Shown: positions 45,755 to 57,406 of the stretch, piece after piece
How positions within the stretch are numbered: the first letter of the stretch is position 1
Layout of the letters: each line of letters begins with the position of its first letter
DNA from: Taxillus chinensis
Taxonomy: Eukaryota; Streptophyta; Magnoliopsida; Santalales; Loranthaceae
DNA: 64,000 nucleotides
Assembly: GCA_023512835.1 (NCBI GenBank)
Contig: CM042087.1
Location: 14,912,853-14,976,852 of the forward strand
Reading direction: 5' to 3'
Made by a program: the position numbers and the translations under genes
The notes under the pieces: generated by a model
What the model saw: only the letters and a program-made list of their open reading frames with translations
Told to the model about the DNA's origin: nothing
Databases searched by the model: none

Positions 45755-45881
45755 ATAGATTGGAAGTGGCTGCCCTAGTTCGTACTCCAATAGTAGGATC
45801 ACCAATCACTTGATCTGATGGGTGGTTCCGAGTCCATCTATAGTTCTGCGCTAGAGGTGGTCAGTAGTTGATGATTTGATG
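45755..45881 (-). repeat. Remainder of the last 545-bp array unit, right of Cop-III
   Basis: Continues the array text after the GAGGC duplication and stops at TTTGATG near 45881, where other units jump to GAGGTTGTCC but here the sequence goes on as CTCAGCC. The two parts (418 and 127 bases) add up to 545, one full unit. Confidence 0.92.
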
Positions 45882-46163
45882 CTCAGCCAGATCGGGTGGA
45901 TCTTGTATATCAGTTGGTTGAGCTTCTTCCGACCATTCGTATCCGTAAGATGAGTAGTTCCTGAAGTACTTGGAAGTTCTTCAAAGACTGTTGCTTTCAG
46001 TATTAATCGGTCCGGATGGACTTGAAGGTTCTCCTGGAGTTATGGATGTCCGTAATAGTTTGTCCGAAGATAGGTGGAAGTCCCGAGTCTAAGTCTTTTG
46101 AAGCATCATCAGTAGCATTTCTTCTTGCTTCACCGGTGCTTGTTGATTGGTTAATAATAGTAG
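45882..46163 (-). pseudogene. Single-copy integrase-RT linker of Cop-I beyond the array
   Basis: Minus-strand text rich in Glu, Asp, Thr, Pro and Ser, as in the variable linker before [10 protein letters not shown] of copia pol; the corresponding part of Cop-III is 38000-38280. It shows where the ancestral pol continued before amplification. It is cut at 46163 by the Cop-II LTR, so the 5' half of Cop-I is not found here. Confidence 0.6.
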
Positions 46164-47539
46164 TGATGGTCCCTTGGAGCCTAGAGGGGGGTGAATAGGC
46201 TCTTATCTAAACTCTTTCTAATCTCTTAAGACACAAACACTTATCCAGTTAAGTGATAGAATCATCTGGGAAGATAACCAGGATAGTGGAAGTATTTTGT
46301 TTTTTTATCAAAAGATAAATACAACAAAATGGAAGCAAGACTCTCTTACACTCTGTTTACAAAGGGATTCACACTAGCCTATTTCTATCTTTTGAACTCT
46401 TGTGCATACACAGGGTTGATCTTGGCTTGCTTATGCACACATACACAAATGTATGAGCATGAATATTTATACAAACATTCCTAAGAGACAACCTTGGAAC
46501 TTGTAGTTCCGGAATGCATTCAGCACTAACTATTCCTCGGTAATCTCTCCGCCTTGATCGCTGCAGTTTGTGGAGCTCAAGATCTTGGGTTTGAAGAGTA
46601 TAAGTGCCTTTGTGAGTTCCCAGACATAATTGAGGTTGTGTCCACATATCCGGGTGATCCACGTGTAAGATTCTTCAGGTTCTCAACGAGTTTGTCTTAC
46701 ATCGGGACACCACGAGCTGATAACTTTAAATGCGGTTCAGTTGAAGCAGCATCTTCTTGGTCCGGTGTAATTTTCCTTACTCCGTAGCTAATGAAGCTCG
46801 GAACCTCACTCCGTGTCAGTGGTTGCTTACTCCGTATCTATTTGGTACTGGAATCCTTAGTCCATGTCAGCGCTTCCTTACTCCGCATGTAAGTTCCTTA
46901 CTCCGTATGTAAGTTCCTTACTCCTTATGTAAGTTCCTTACTCCGTGCGAGTCTAAAGGATCGGATGGCTTACTCTGTATTAGCACATCCTTACTCCGCA
47001 TGAATGAGTGGTCCGGATTCCTTACTCCGTATCTGGTTTCCTTACTCCGTGCGAATAAAGACTCGGGTCCTTATTCCGCATCAGTACTTCCTTACTCCGT
47101 ATGTATGAATGACTCGGATGCCTTACTCCGTGTCTTCTTTACTTTAGTTCACTTGAGTGGAAGACTTAACTTTTTAGCTCTGTGTTGACTCTTTTACTTC
47201 GTGCGACCTTGTAGACCAAGATTCTTACTCCGCATCAATTTGACTTAGTCCATTTGAGATATTAAGAGTAGATTCCGTAATCCGTAGCTTTTAAGTTCTA
47301 AGTCCGCATGAATGTTCCTTATTCCGTATGTATTGGTGACTTGGTTATTTACCAAGTGTTTGACGACACTCGCTCTTGTCCAGATCAGGATTATGTATCC
47401 TGTCCTTAGCTTTGCTCTCACGAGTGTATCTCTGGATTAATAACATATCTTCTGCAATGATCAAAGAAACACAAAAGATCTCAGATCAAATTACATAAGG
47501 CTTTATCAGCATTATCCAAATTCTGGGCTTCATCCAACA
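46164..47539 (-). repeat. 3' LTR of copia element Cop-II (1376 bp)
   Basis: Plus strand starts TGATGGTCCC and ends CATCCAACA, then the reversed tract ATCTCCCCCAATT (47540-47552), marking it as the 3' LTR of a minus-strand element. U3 has many CCTTACTCCG motifs and a short run of the 20-base unit (about three units, 46875-46950). Confidence 0.9.
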
Positions 47540-47682
47540 ATCTCCCCCAATTATGGATATGCCCAAACCCTTTGTAATCTGATCTGGTAAGCAGTGCAAA
47601 AAGATAACATACAGAATACACATCACAACCAATTTCATTCATCAGCAACAGAATACAATTCAGCCTCTACACAAGATTTTCA

Positions 47683-49195
47683 TTAAGGTACATAAGGCTT
47701 ACTATACTTGAAGATCATAGTTGCTGCTTTCTCTCTAAGCTCCATTGTCTTCTTCATCGTATAAGTGGTGTGTTGGCTCCAAGATTTGTCCACAGTTAAG
47801 AATGACTTGATGAAGTAACAGACAAAGGTCCCGCAGCTATCTCCATCCGGCTGTTTTGGCACTTGCTTCTTGCCCCAGAATGTCGCCTTCAGCTTCTCGG
47901 TTGGACTCAAGGGTGTGATGCCCAACTCTTCATATAATCCAGCTTTCTTCACAACTTCAGTCAGCCTGAGACATAGTGGTTCCCATTGATTCTTTCTTAC
48001 ATAATGCTCCACAATCTGATGAGAATCAATCAGAATCATTTGTTTGGACTGAATCATGAAGACAGCCATCATGAAATGTGGGGACATGATCCGGGACGGA
48101 ATGAGGATAGTTGAGAGAGTTTTCCATGGCTTGCTATCCTCGCAGTTCCGTCGATGAAGGACTAAATGAGATCTACACCTGGTAAGATAGCCTTCATTCC
48201 AAAGACGGCAGAACTTCAAACAAGTACCCATCCTTGTATAGAGATGGAAACAGCCTCATCTCCATTTTAGCAACCCTAGAGAAGTTGTCAATGTCTTCTG
48301 TTGTAAAGAGTCCTTTTTCTGAACAAAGGGTCCGAATGTCGTTCGGGGAAAAAGGGTACAGGTCAGAGAGACATCTTCTCTCGGCAGAAGACACAGCATA
48401 GGACTTTATTGCCTTACGCACGCTTCCATCCTCATCAAAAGGGTCACACGCCGCGTATGATGGGAGGAAGGTGTCACCGCGGATAGAGAGGATGGAGGAA
48501 GAGCCGCACTCGAGGAGCTTGGCCGAGAGAAGCGGCTACGTTTGGGAATTTGGACTCCTTGAAGCAATGAAGAGGCAGGCCGCTTCTCAAGACGAGTGGA
48601 TGGTTGTTGTGCGGGTGCAGGAGGAACGAAGGATCGGATGACACTTTCTCCCTCGGTTTGGCAGATCGCCGGGAAGCAACGGGAGGGCGAGCCATCGTGT
48701 GTGCTAGGTCCGTGAAGGAGGTAGATAAGGAATGGACGGACGAGGCAATGAGATCCATCTTCTGTTCCATGGAAGTGGAGGAATCAGTGAGAGCGGAGAG
48801 GAGTTGGGCGCCAAGTGCATCAACCTTGGCGGCGATGGCGGATATTTGGGCGCTATGAGCTTGAGCGTGTCGGTCCAGTGGGCGGAGAGCACAGCGTCGG
48901 AGTGGACCGTGCCAAAAGAAGCATGCCCAAGGACCAACTCGGGAGCTTTGGAAGACTCCCCCGCATGAACAGGATCAGGAGTGCGCTGGGCAGAGGAGTT
49001 CGCAGGAGTATCAGCAGCAGCAGCAACAGAAGGGGCATCCGGAGCATCGAGGCATCCGGGAGCAGCAGACCCGCTTCGACCGGGATAGGTCAACAACGGG
49101 AATGGTGGCGGCAGAGGAGAAGAAGGTCCAGCCTTAGCGGGGGAAGAACTCCGTGCGGCATGGACCTGGGCTGGAAGGGGTAGGGAACGGAACAT
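47683..49195 (-). pseudogene. Extra 3' ORF of Cop-II: linker and best-preserved Ulp1-like protease
   Basis: The C-terminal open stretch 48231-47683 (182 codons) carries the catalytic set intact. His is at residue 52 of this stretch (SPHFMMAVFMI), Asp at 69 (MILIDSH), Gln at 127 and Cys at 133 (PDGDSCGTFVCYF). His-Asp spacing is 17 and Gln-Cys spacing is 6, as in yeast Ulp1, and the Gly after Cys is kept. It ends naturally in KAATMIFKYSKPYVP. The preceding stretch (48421-48194) holds LYPFSPNDIRTLCSEKGLFT and VAKMEMRLFPSLYKDG, in a frame one base off near 48200. The Ala/Pro-rich linker (49195-48474) is split over three frames. The N-terminal domain is lost in the N gap. Confidence 0.82.
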
Positions 49196-49244
49196 CTGGA
49201 ATGGAAGCCGGCGTAAGAAAGCATTGGTCCAAGTTCCGGATGAT

Positions 49245-49744
49245 NNNNNNNNNNNNNNNNNNNNNNNNNNNNNNNNNNNNNNNNNNNNNNNNNNNNNNNN
49301 NNNNNNNNNNNNNNNNNNNNNNNNNNNNNNNNNNNNNNNNNNNNNNNNNNNNNNNNNNNNNNNNNNNNNNNNNNNNNNNNNNNNNNNNNNNNNNNNNNNN
49401 NNNNNNNNNNNNNNNNNNNNNNNNNNNNNNNNNNNNNNNNNNNNNNNNNNNNNNNNNNNNNNNNNNNNNNNNNNNNNNNNNNNNNNNNNNNNNNNNNNNN
49501 NNNNNNNNNNNNNNNNNNNNNNNNNNNNNNNNNNNNNNNNNNNNNNNNNNNNNNNNNNNNNNNNNNNNNNNNNNNNNNNNNNNNNNNNNNNNNNNNNNNN
49601 NNNNNNNNNNNNNNNNNNNNNNNNNNNNNNNNNNNNNNNNNNNNNNNNNNNNNNNNNNNNNNNNNNNNNNNNNNNNNNNNNNNNNNNNNNNNNNNNNNNN
49701 NNNNNNNNNNNNNNNNNNNNNNNNNNNNNNNNNNNNNNNNNNNN
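49245..49744. other. Assembly gap (500 N)
   Basis: Exactly 500 N bases, probably a placeholder of arbitrary length. Left is the Cop-II ORF linker (matching the Cop-I region near 18330-18340); right is the inside of the T2 5' LTR (matching 57184 in the 3' LTR). The gap therefore hides at least the first ~377 bases of that LTR and the T2/Cop-II junction. Open frames across it have no meaning. Confidence 0.98.
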
Positions 49745-49930
49745 AAATTACGAGTATTTTGGCCTTTGTATGGGTGCGAAAAGGTGCTAACTTGTGTGAT
49801 CAAAACTACGTCGTTTTGATCCTGGGATACTTAATCAAAACTACGTCGTTTTGATGTGGGTAGTGTGCATATAATGAGGGCTTGAGTTTGAGTTTAGGGT
49901 TACTTGTGTTCTTATCTTTGCTGCGGAGAC

Positions 49931-49965
<35 letters not shown>

Positions 49966-51340
49966 CTCCGGGCGATTGCCGTGGTGGTTCGCGTCGTTGG
50001 AAGGTGTCTAGCGTGGAGGTTAGGACAAAAGTACGAGGTAGGGATTCATGTTCTTCCTAACTCTCCTCTGTTCTAGGATATTCATATATATATATATATA
50101 TGTAAATCCATATAGGTGTGATCTCTATATGGATGTTGGCCTTCGAGTGGCATGTTACGTTGATTTTGATGTTGAATTTGGCTCCGAGGATTTTACGGGT
50201 TTGTTTATGCCCACCATGTGTTTGATGAAATGTACGTAAGGCGCACACCTATGTATTTGATAAAATGTCCGAGGGCTCCGTGCCATGTATTCAATATAAT
50301 GCCCGTGAGACCTTGTATATGGGTGTCGATGATATACCTACGTAGCTGGTGTGTCTTGTGTTTGATTTGTATTTGATTTAAAGCCTGTGAGGCTGATGTG
50401 TGTGGCTTGTATCGACCATGTTGGTCCCTACGAAATAAAGTGTAAATCTTTGTCTTTGAGTTTACATGTTGAGATGTAATCTTTATCTTTGTTCCGTTGG
50501 TCCGTTTGAGGCCAGCCGAGATATGGGCCAAGCACAGTCAGTTGGACCCCTTTGAGATTTGGCCGGGACGTGGTCCTGAGTCTCGGTGTAGCACTCACGA
50601 CGGTGGGCTAAGTCTACACCCGTTCCGAGGGTAGGTATGGCGCCCGAGGAGGTGGTTGACCATATCGACTCGGGTGGAAAATGTTGCATTGGTGTCCATG
50701 CAACATTCGCCTGGATGTGGTATGTCATGTCGCCGTGGTGGCGGGGTGTCCTCTGCCCTCCGGTGCGGGCTCGGGTAAGAGTGTTTCTTGGGTGATGTTT
50801 CTTTGCTTTAGCCTTAGGCACGACACGAGCACAAGCATACACATATCATACATGTTGTAGAGCCAGGACGGGTGCAGGGGAGGCCCGGATCCCTGCGAGC
50901 TATGGTTTGCTCACCCCTCCTATAAAATGTCCTTTTTGCGGGGTTTAGCGGCGGTAGGTGAAGGCTGAGGAGCTAGGCCCCTGAAGGTGGGAGTTTTATG
51001 TTATTTCCTTTGTTGTGCTCGTGGTTTTATGTTTTGGAATTTGGTTTGGTTTTATTTGTAAGTACACGGCTTCATAGGGGTTTTTCCCCGGCAGGTTGTA
51101 ATAAACATTTAGTCTTTGAAATGAAATAAAATGAGATGTTGTTATTCAATTTGTGTTTGTGTGCATGGTTTGGGAGCGAGGAGCATGCCCCTTGGCATGT
51201 TAGCTCTGGTTGTGCGAGGTTTGGGACCGCACCGTCCAGAGAAGTCCTTTTAAGGTGCTTGCACCAGCCCCTTGTCCCTTCGGGTGCGGGCATGGGCGAT
51301 CCTTACTCATTTCCAAGTGGAAGGAAATTGGGGCGTGACA
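49745..51340 (+). repeat. 5' LTR of T2, start missing in gap
   Basis: Ends GGGGCGTGACA at 51340. Contains two bipartite palindromes (49799-49820, 49833-49854), a CATATAAT box near 49868-49875, a GA run (49933-49962), an AT dinucleotide run near 50083-50101 and a 36-base repeat zone (about 50200-50310). Open frames over 50205-50842 and 51072-51293 are not conserved with any known protein and are read as chance. Confidence 0.88.
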
Positions 51341-51343
51341 ATA

Positions 51344-51356
51344 TGGTATCGGAGCG
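51344..51356 (+). promoter_or_regulatory. Primer binding site, initiator tRNA-Met type (T2)
   Basis: TGGTATCGGAGCG starts three bases after the LTR end. The standard site is TGGTATCAGAGC, so one base differs. Typical of chromoviruses. Confidence 0.88.
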
Positions 51357-51802
51357 ATAGTTCATGGTCTAGTGGACCTAGGATAGTGGGGAGGCACGCC
51401 ACGAGACTCTTAGGAGCGGTATAGGACACCTTGATCAACGTGGTCTATCTGGTTTTCAGGGTGTACTCGGGGGTAGTTAGACCAAGGAGTAGGGCATTTG
51501 CATTTGGGTTGAGGGTGCGTACATGCATTGGCATTAGGGCGCTAGTTTAATTTCGAGTATGAGTATCGTGATTGGACATGCTATGTTCTTTGAAACTTGT
51601 TCCTAAAAACAAAATTTTGTTCTTTGTGAAATTCGGTGATTTTACGTGAGGCTTGTTCTTTATGAATTCTTGCTTGTGTCTTACTGTGATTTACTGTGTG
51701 TTTAAATGTAAAACGTTGCTTGAGTACCTCATGGCCCATGGGGATGAGGGTGTGTAGAGCTTGAGAGAAGGCGATCCTAGTTTGGTTTAAATTATGTAGA
51801 CT
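51357..51802 (+). other. Untranslated leader of T2
   Basis: 446 bases between primer site and first gag codon. T/G-rich, no domain and no long open frame. Confidence 0.6.
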
Positions 51803-53158
51803 ATGCCTCCTAGGAGAGTAACCGAGCTACTCCCAGGTGTAGAAGATGAATCTTACGCACGTCTTTGGAGAGGAAAGAGGACAGCATGTAGAGGGCGATG
51901 ATCCCCTGGAGCGGATCATGGCCCAAGTCCAGGCCCTAAGTGAGAACGTGCAAGGCATGCGTGAGGACCTCGGGGAGAGATCCTAAACGAGGTGCGTCAG
52001 GAGATGATGGCACGACAGGCGGTGCCACCCTCTCCACCCGTGAGGCGGAACCTCCGTGTAGGCGAGGAAGTGCCGGTGAGGCGGGAAGAGGGAGACGTGT
52101 TGACACAGTTCCGAAAGGAACATCCACCAAGGTTCAAGGGAGGAGGCTGAACCTCCAGGACCGACCGGCCGCGGCAGATCGAGCATGTGTTCTCCTTTCT
52201 TCGACCCGGGAGGAAGACAAAGTGAGACTAGCGGTCCAGCAGTTGGAGGAGGAAGCCTTGGAATGGTGGCTTAGCATCTCGGGAAGCCAGGACATGGAGA
52301 CCATGGCCTGGAATGAGTTCCTCCAGTTGTTCCATGAGGAGTTCTTTCCGAGTCATTGCGGTGGCGAAGCGGGAGGAGTTCAGCGGCTGAAGCGGGGATC
52401 GCGCTCGATAGCGAGTATGAGCGAGATTTCCGGGGGCTGAGTCGGTTTGCTCAGAAGCAATATCAAGGGAGGACCTGAAGGCCCGTAAGTTTACCATGGG
52501 TCTCAAACCTGCCCTGAAGCAAAGGGTGGAGATCTTTGCGCCCAAGACCTATCTTTGAAGTCGTGGACACCGCCAAGATTGTTGAGAGAGGATTAGAGGA
52601 GGGAAGACAGGCTCACCAGGGAGCGGATGGGGCGGCGCGCGCGACAAGCACGGTGAAACCAAGAGGCGAAGGTTGAGCCGGGAGTGGGACTTTTCCCAAG
52701 GATGGGGGCCAAGCTTCAATGGCTCCGCCCGGATCCCGTTACTTTGGAGGACAGGGGAGTCTTCGTTAGGAACTTCCCAAGCGGGTGTACCTGTTGTGGC
52801 TGTCAGGGCACGTCAAACGTGAGTGCCCCAAGCGGCACTTGACGTGTCATAGTCGTGGGAAGGTGGGACACATCGGCAAGGTGTGTTTCGGCAGGGGAAC
52901 GGCCCGGGGAGGCTGGAAGCTTAGCACAAGGGAGCGGGGGTGGGACCCAATTTCGAGGCCCCAGCCCCTAAGCCCGGCACATTCGTGGCGGGCCGGTCAG
53001 TTGGTTCCGGTCACACTAGGCCACGGGGGAGAGGCAACCACAAGGAGGATCGGAGGGGCGTCCCGGTGGACTGCGGGCAGGAGCAAAAGGGAAGGCAAGT
53101 GAGGCTAGTGGTGGGGCAGGCCAAGGCGAGTGTTCGCGCTTACCTCGGCACCAGGTGA
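51803..53158 (+). pseudogene. gag of T2 with zinc knuckles, broken
   Basis: Starts MPPRRVTELLPGVEDE at 51803; the frame is lost within about 30 codons. The gag core is recognisable at 52100-52360: FRKEHPPRFKG, then REEDKVRLAVQQLEEEALEW and MAWNEFLQLFHEEFFPS. The RNA-binding zone at about 52780-52895 shows two CCHC-like knuckles, CCGCQGHVKRECP (across a one-base break) and a second with GKVGHIGKVCF. A Gly/Arg-rich tail follows to about 53150. Forms the particle in intact relatives. Confidence 0.8.
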
Positions 53159-53238
53159 AATGGAGGATTTACCATCACCCTCCGAGGAAGGTGGGGCTGG
53201 ACCTTCGGTGGTTCGAGGTCCTATTCTAATATCTCTGC

Positions 53239-53568
53239 TTGTTGTTCTTTGCATTGTTTGATCCCGGAGCTTCGTGTTCCCCGATTGCTAAGTCCTTGGT
53301 GGAGAGCCTTGGACTTGATTGTGTGGAGGGTGATAGACCTCCGAGGGTCGAGTCCCCGATGGGAGGTGTGGAGTTGATCCACCAAATGTGTCGAGAGTGT
53401 GCGCTTACGATAGGAGAGGTTGACCTCTCATTTGATTTGTACGTAATGCCCATGAGGACTTTTAGTTTGATTACGGGGATGGGCTGGTTGATGGCCTTTC
53501 GGGCTAAGATTGGTTGCTATAGGCGGCAGTATCATTTACTACACCCACAGGATCTTCCTGTACCCTAG
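53239..53568 (+). pseudogene. Aspartic protease of T2, active site DPGAS
   Basis: One open frame reading LFDPGASCSPIAKSLVESLG, VEGDRPPRVESPMGGVELIH, CRECALTIGEVDLSFDLYVM and ITGMGWLMAFRAKIGC, the chromovirus protease order. The motif normally reads DSGAS or DTGAS; here Pro replaces Ser/Thr, which should abolish activity unless it is a sequencing error. Just upstream of RT, as expected. Confidence 0.82.
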
Positions 53569-53590
53569 TGGGTGAATGGGATAGGAATCT

Positions 53591-55020
53591 TTGGGAGAGG
53601 CTGGACCGACGAGGGAGCTATGGGGCAATATTACCCATAGGCTTGCCACCCCAACCTTTGAGGAGGAAGGTAACTTAGAGAAAAGGGTGTGGCCGGATGT
53701 TGTCGAAAATTTCCGGGATGTCTTTCCTGGGGAGTTGTTGGAGTTGCCTCCACGCGAAGTATCGAGTTCACGGTTGAGCTGTTGCCGGGGGTGGGACCCA
53801 TCTCACAAGTAGCATACCGGATGGGACTCTTTGAGTTGCAGGAGCTTGAGAAGCAAATAAAGGCCCGGGAGATAAAGGTTTTATCCGTCCTAGTACCTCA
53901 CCTTGGGGTGCACCGGTCTTGTTTGCTAAGAAGGCGGATGGTTCGTTGCGACTTTGCATTGATTATCGGAGGCCGAATCAAGTAACGGTAAAGAACAAGT
54001 ACCCTTTGCCGCGGATTGATGACTTATTCGACCAGTGAGTGGAGCACGGTGGTTCTCAAAAATCGATCTGCGTTCGGGATATCATCAATTGAGGGTCCAG
54101 GAGCGAAGACATCCCTAAGACGGCGTTCAGGTGCGGATACGGACACTATGAGTGGTTAGTGATGCCTTTTGGGCTCACGAACGCACTTGCTTGTGTTCAT
54201 GCATCTAATGAATCGGGTATTTGCCCCATACCTGGATTCCTTCGTGGTGGTATTTATTGACGACATCCTTGTGTACTCCAAAACCCAAGCCAGGCATGAG
54301 GAGCACTTGGCCGTGGTGCTTTGCAGGCGCTACGAGATCATCACTTGTATGCTAAATTTAGCAAGTGTGACTTCTGGATGCGAGAGGTGCATTTTCTTGG
54401 GCATGTGGTATCTGCAGAAGGGTTAGAGTGGACCCGACCAAGATTGAGTCCGTAGCATCTTGGAAGAGGCCCACAAATGTTTTTGAGATCCGGAGTTTCT
54501 TGGGTGCGCAGGGTATTACCGGCGTTTTGTGGAAGGATTTTCTCGGTTGGCGGCGCCCATGGCGGCTCTTACACGGAAGGGAGCCAAATTCGAGTGGACG
54601 GACAAGTGCCGGCAGGCATTCGAGGAGTTGAAGACTCGCGACTCTCGCACCGGTGTTGAGTCTACCGCAGGGAGGGAGTGCCATTCGAGGTGTATTGTGA
54701 TGCGTCTCGCGTTGGGCGGGGTGTGTTCTGATGCAAGAACGCCAAGTCATAGCATATGGCTCGCGACATTGAAGTCCCATGAGCAAAACTACCCAACACA
54801 CGACCTGGAGTTAGCGGCGATTATTTTTGCCCTGAAGTCTTGGCGACATTACCTGTTGGGAGAGAAATTTGTGGTATATACGACCACAAAAGCCTACGGT
54901 ATATCTTCACCCAGGAGAGACCTAAATTTGCGACAACGGAGGTGGGTAGAGTACCTGCAAATGTTTGACTTCACGCTCTCCTACACGCCGGGAAGGGAAA
55001 TTTAGTAGCCGACGCGCCAA
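53591..55020 (+). pseudogene. Reverse transcriptase and RNase H of T2, many frameshifts
   Basis: Before RT: VVENFRDVFPGELLELPPRE and [18 protein letters not shown] pieces: [20 protein letters not shown] (about 53918-53970), [29 protein letters not shown] (first Asp, about 54055-54095), [20 protein letters not shown] (catalytic pair, about 54245-54295), then the region around 54380-54430. Connection and RNase H: GAKFEWTDKCRQAFEELK (54570-54630), FEVYCDAS in another frame (about 54685), NYPTHDLELAAIIFALKSWR and LRQRRWVEYLQMFDFTLSYT (to 54990). A one-base loss at VVYTTTKA removes an RNase H Asp motif. Nonfunctional as written. Confidence 0.85.
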
Positions 55021-55079
55021 GTAGAAAAGGGAAAGGCGAGGTTTCCATGAGAGAATGGAAAATGATGGAGCGGTTGGCG

Positions 55080-56631
55080 GTGCTCCAGGTGCAACCTGCT
55101 TTCAGCGATGGGGAGCTATCCTGTGTCCTCTCGCCGTGATACGAGTTGTATCAGCGTGTCCGTGAGGGACAGTTAGGCGACGTGGATTGTGAGGTGATCC
55201 GGGCCCAGATAGAGGCCGGAGAGCTGTCGAAGGAGCCGGACAAGAAGGAGTTGAGCATGAGCTGAAATTTGGGGGCGTTCGATAGTACCACCTCCCTTGC
55301 GTGAGGATGTCTTTGAGGGAATTTCATCATTCCCGTTTGGCTGTACATCCAGGAGGAACTAAGATGTATCATGCCGTTCGCGCACGGTTCTGGTGGCCAG
55401 GGCGGAAACGGAGGGTAGCGAGTTTGTTTCAGTGCCTTACCTGTCGGCAAGTGAAGCGAGCACCAACGACCCGGGTCAATTGCGGCCTTTACCGTGGGCG
55501 AGTGGAAGTGGGAGCATATTACCATGGACTTCGTGACGGGACTTCCTACCCTTCGGGAGGAAGGACATGATTTGGGTCATAGTGGACCGCTTAACTAAGT
55601 CAGCCCATTTCTTGGCAATTCGAGAGCGCGACTACATCGGCACGTTAAGCCGGTTGTATGTTGATGAGATTGTCCGCTTGCACGGAGTGCCCTTGTCTAT
55701 TGTTTCGGACAGGGATGCGCGGTTTACATCCCGGTTTTGGGGAGGTGCCGGAAGCATTAGGAACCCGACTTAATTTGAGTACCGCATTCCATCCCACAGG
55801 CCCGATGGTCAGTCCGAGAGGACCATTCAAACATTGGAAGACTTGTTGAGGGCTTGTGTACTTGATTTTGGAGGATCATGGGCTTCCCACCTTCCTCTGG
55901 TGGAGTTTGCCTATAATAACGGTTACCGGTCTTCGATTGGGATGGCCCCGTTTGAGGCATTGTATGGCCGACCGTGTCGGTCTCCATTATGTTGGGCAGA
56001 AGGCGGAGAGGCGGCTATGTTAGGACCTCAATTGGTCCAGGAGGCTACGGCAAAAGTTCGGCTGATTCGGCAACGCCTTCTTACGGCTCGGAGCGGACGA
56101 AGTCTTATGCAGATCGCCGACGCCGACCGTTGGAGTTTTTGGTGGGAGACCACGTATTCCTTCGTGTTTCTCCACGGAGAGGGCATAAGAGATTTGGGAC
56201 TGGGTCCAAGTTGTCCCCTCGGTACATTGGACCGTTCGAGATTTTGAGCGAGTTGGACTGTTGCTTATAGGTTGGCGTTACCACCTAGTTTGAGCGGAGT
56301 TCATAATGTTTTCCATGTATCCCGGTTGCGGAAATATCATCCAGATCCCACACACGTGCTAGATTGGGGTACCCTGGATCTTGGAGAGGATGTGTACGTT
56401 GTCGAGGCACCCATCCGTATTGTAGATAGGCGCGAGAAGCAGTACCAGGTAAGACTATTCCGTTGGTTCAGGTGTTGTGGCAACACAGGGCGGAGGAAGA
56501 GACCTGGGAACGTGAGGCCGAGATGCGTGCTCATTATCCGATCCGTTCGAGGACGAACAACTACGAAGGAAGGGAGGAGGGCAAGCATCAAACTTCAACA
56601 TAATCGGGTATTTGCCCAACTAGTTAGGTAA
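55080..56631 (+). pseudogene. Integrase with chromodomain-like tail of T2
   Basis: Zinc-binding N-terminus at 55301-55460: LREFHHSRLAVHPGGTKMYH and FQCLTCRQVKRAP (HHCC). Core: MDFVTGLPT (first Asp, about 55525), [34 protein letters not shown] (second Asp, about 55710), SERTIQTLEDLLRACVLDFG (Glu, about 55815-55860), VEFAYNNGYRSSIGMAPFEA and LYGRPCRSPLCWAE. C-terminal: SGVHNVFHVSRLRKYHPDPT (about 56290-56350), VEAPIRIVDRREKQ and, after a frame change near 56445, VQVLWQHRAEEETWEREAEM, the chromodomain-like end of Tekay/Del elements. Chromodomains of this group are thought to steer integration to heterochromatin. At least five breaks. Confidence 0.87.
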
Positions 56632-56806
56632 CCGAGAATATAACATCGCTACATGACCATGTGGAGTGTATAAATGTGTGAAATAATTTGTGATTTGTTG
56701 TGTATTAATTTGTGCTAGAGGGTGTTAGAGGCCCATGCATTGGTTGTGATTGTTTTCTTTCATTCCACCTTTTCTTTTCGAGGACAAAAGTCTTAAGGGG
56801 AGAGGA
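56632..56806 (+). promoter_or_regulatory. 3' untranslated tail and polypurine tract of T2
   Basis: Ends with TTTTCGAGGACAAAAGTCTT and then AAGGGGAGAGGA (56795-56806) before the LTR. Same signature as T1 at 8521-8554. Confidence 0.87.
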
Positions 56807-57367
56807 TGTAAGGACCCGTACCTTGAGTTAGTCACGGTTTTGCCTTCGAGTAGGGTTTTTCTAGATTTTGACCTAGTGAATGGGCTCAAATGAATTCACG
56901 TGCAAAAGGAAAGATGCTTAGAATGATGTCCTCTATCTACCACGAAGTTTCAGGCCAAACGGACGTGTATGTGAGGTGCACGTGAAATGGGTCCATTTCA
57001 CGTGCAAGTGTGGTTGTCTTCTACATGATGCAAGGAGGCTAGGGGTGAAGTTTGAGCGCATTTGGAGTGCATATGGAGTTGCACGTGAATTGGGAATTCA
57101 CGTTCAAATTGGCGTGCGGCCATATTTTTGCATGGTTCCCTTGGTTTTGACATTCTAATGATCTTTCTCCAAAGGACCATGTTGAAATTCCGGTATTTTG
57201 GCCTATATGGGTGCGGAAAGGTGCTAACTTGTGTGATCAAAACTACGTCGTTTTGATCCTGGGTTTACTTAATCAAAACTACGTCGTTTTGATGTGGGTA
57301 GTGTCTATATAATGAGGGCTTGAGTTTGAGTTTAGGGTTCTTGTGTTCTTCTTCTTCTTTCCTGGGC

Positions 57368-57406
<39 letters not shown>

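Noticed and set aside
49090..49854. Open frames of about 190-240 codons near 49.5 kb
   Set aside because: They are produced by 500 N bases.
50483..50842. Possible small gene in the T2 5' LTR (also at 58038-58286)
   Set aside because: Present in both LTRs but the reading differs through indels; no domain and no conservation of the protein text.
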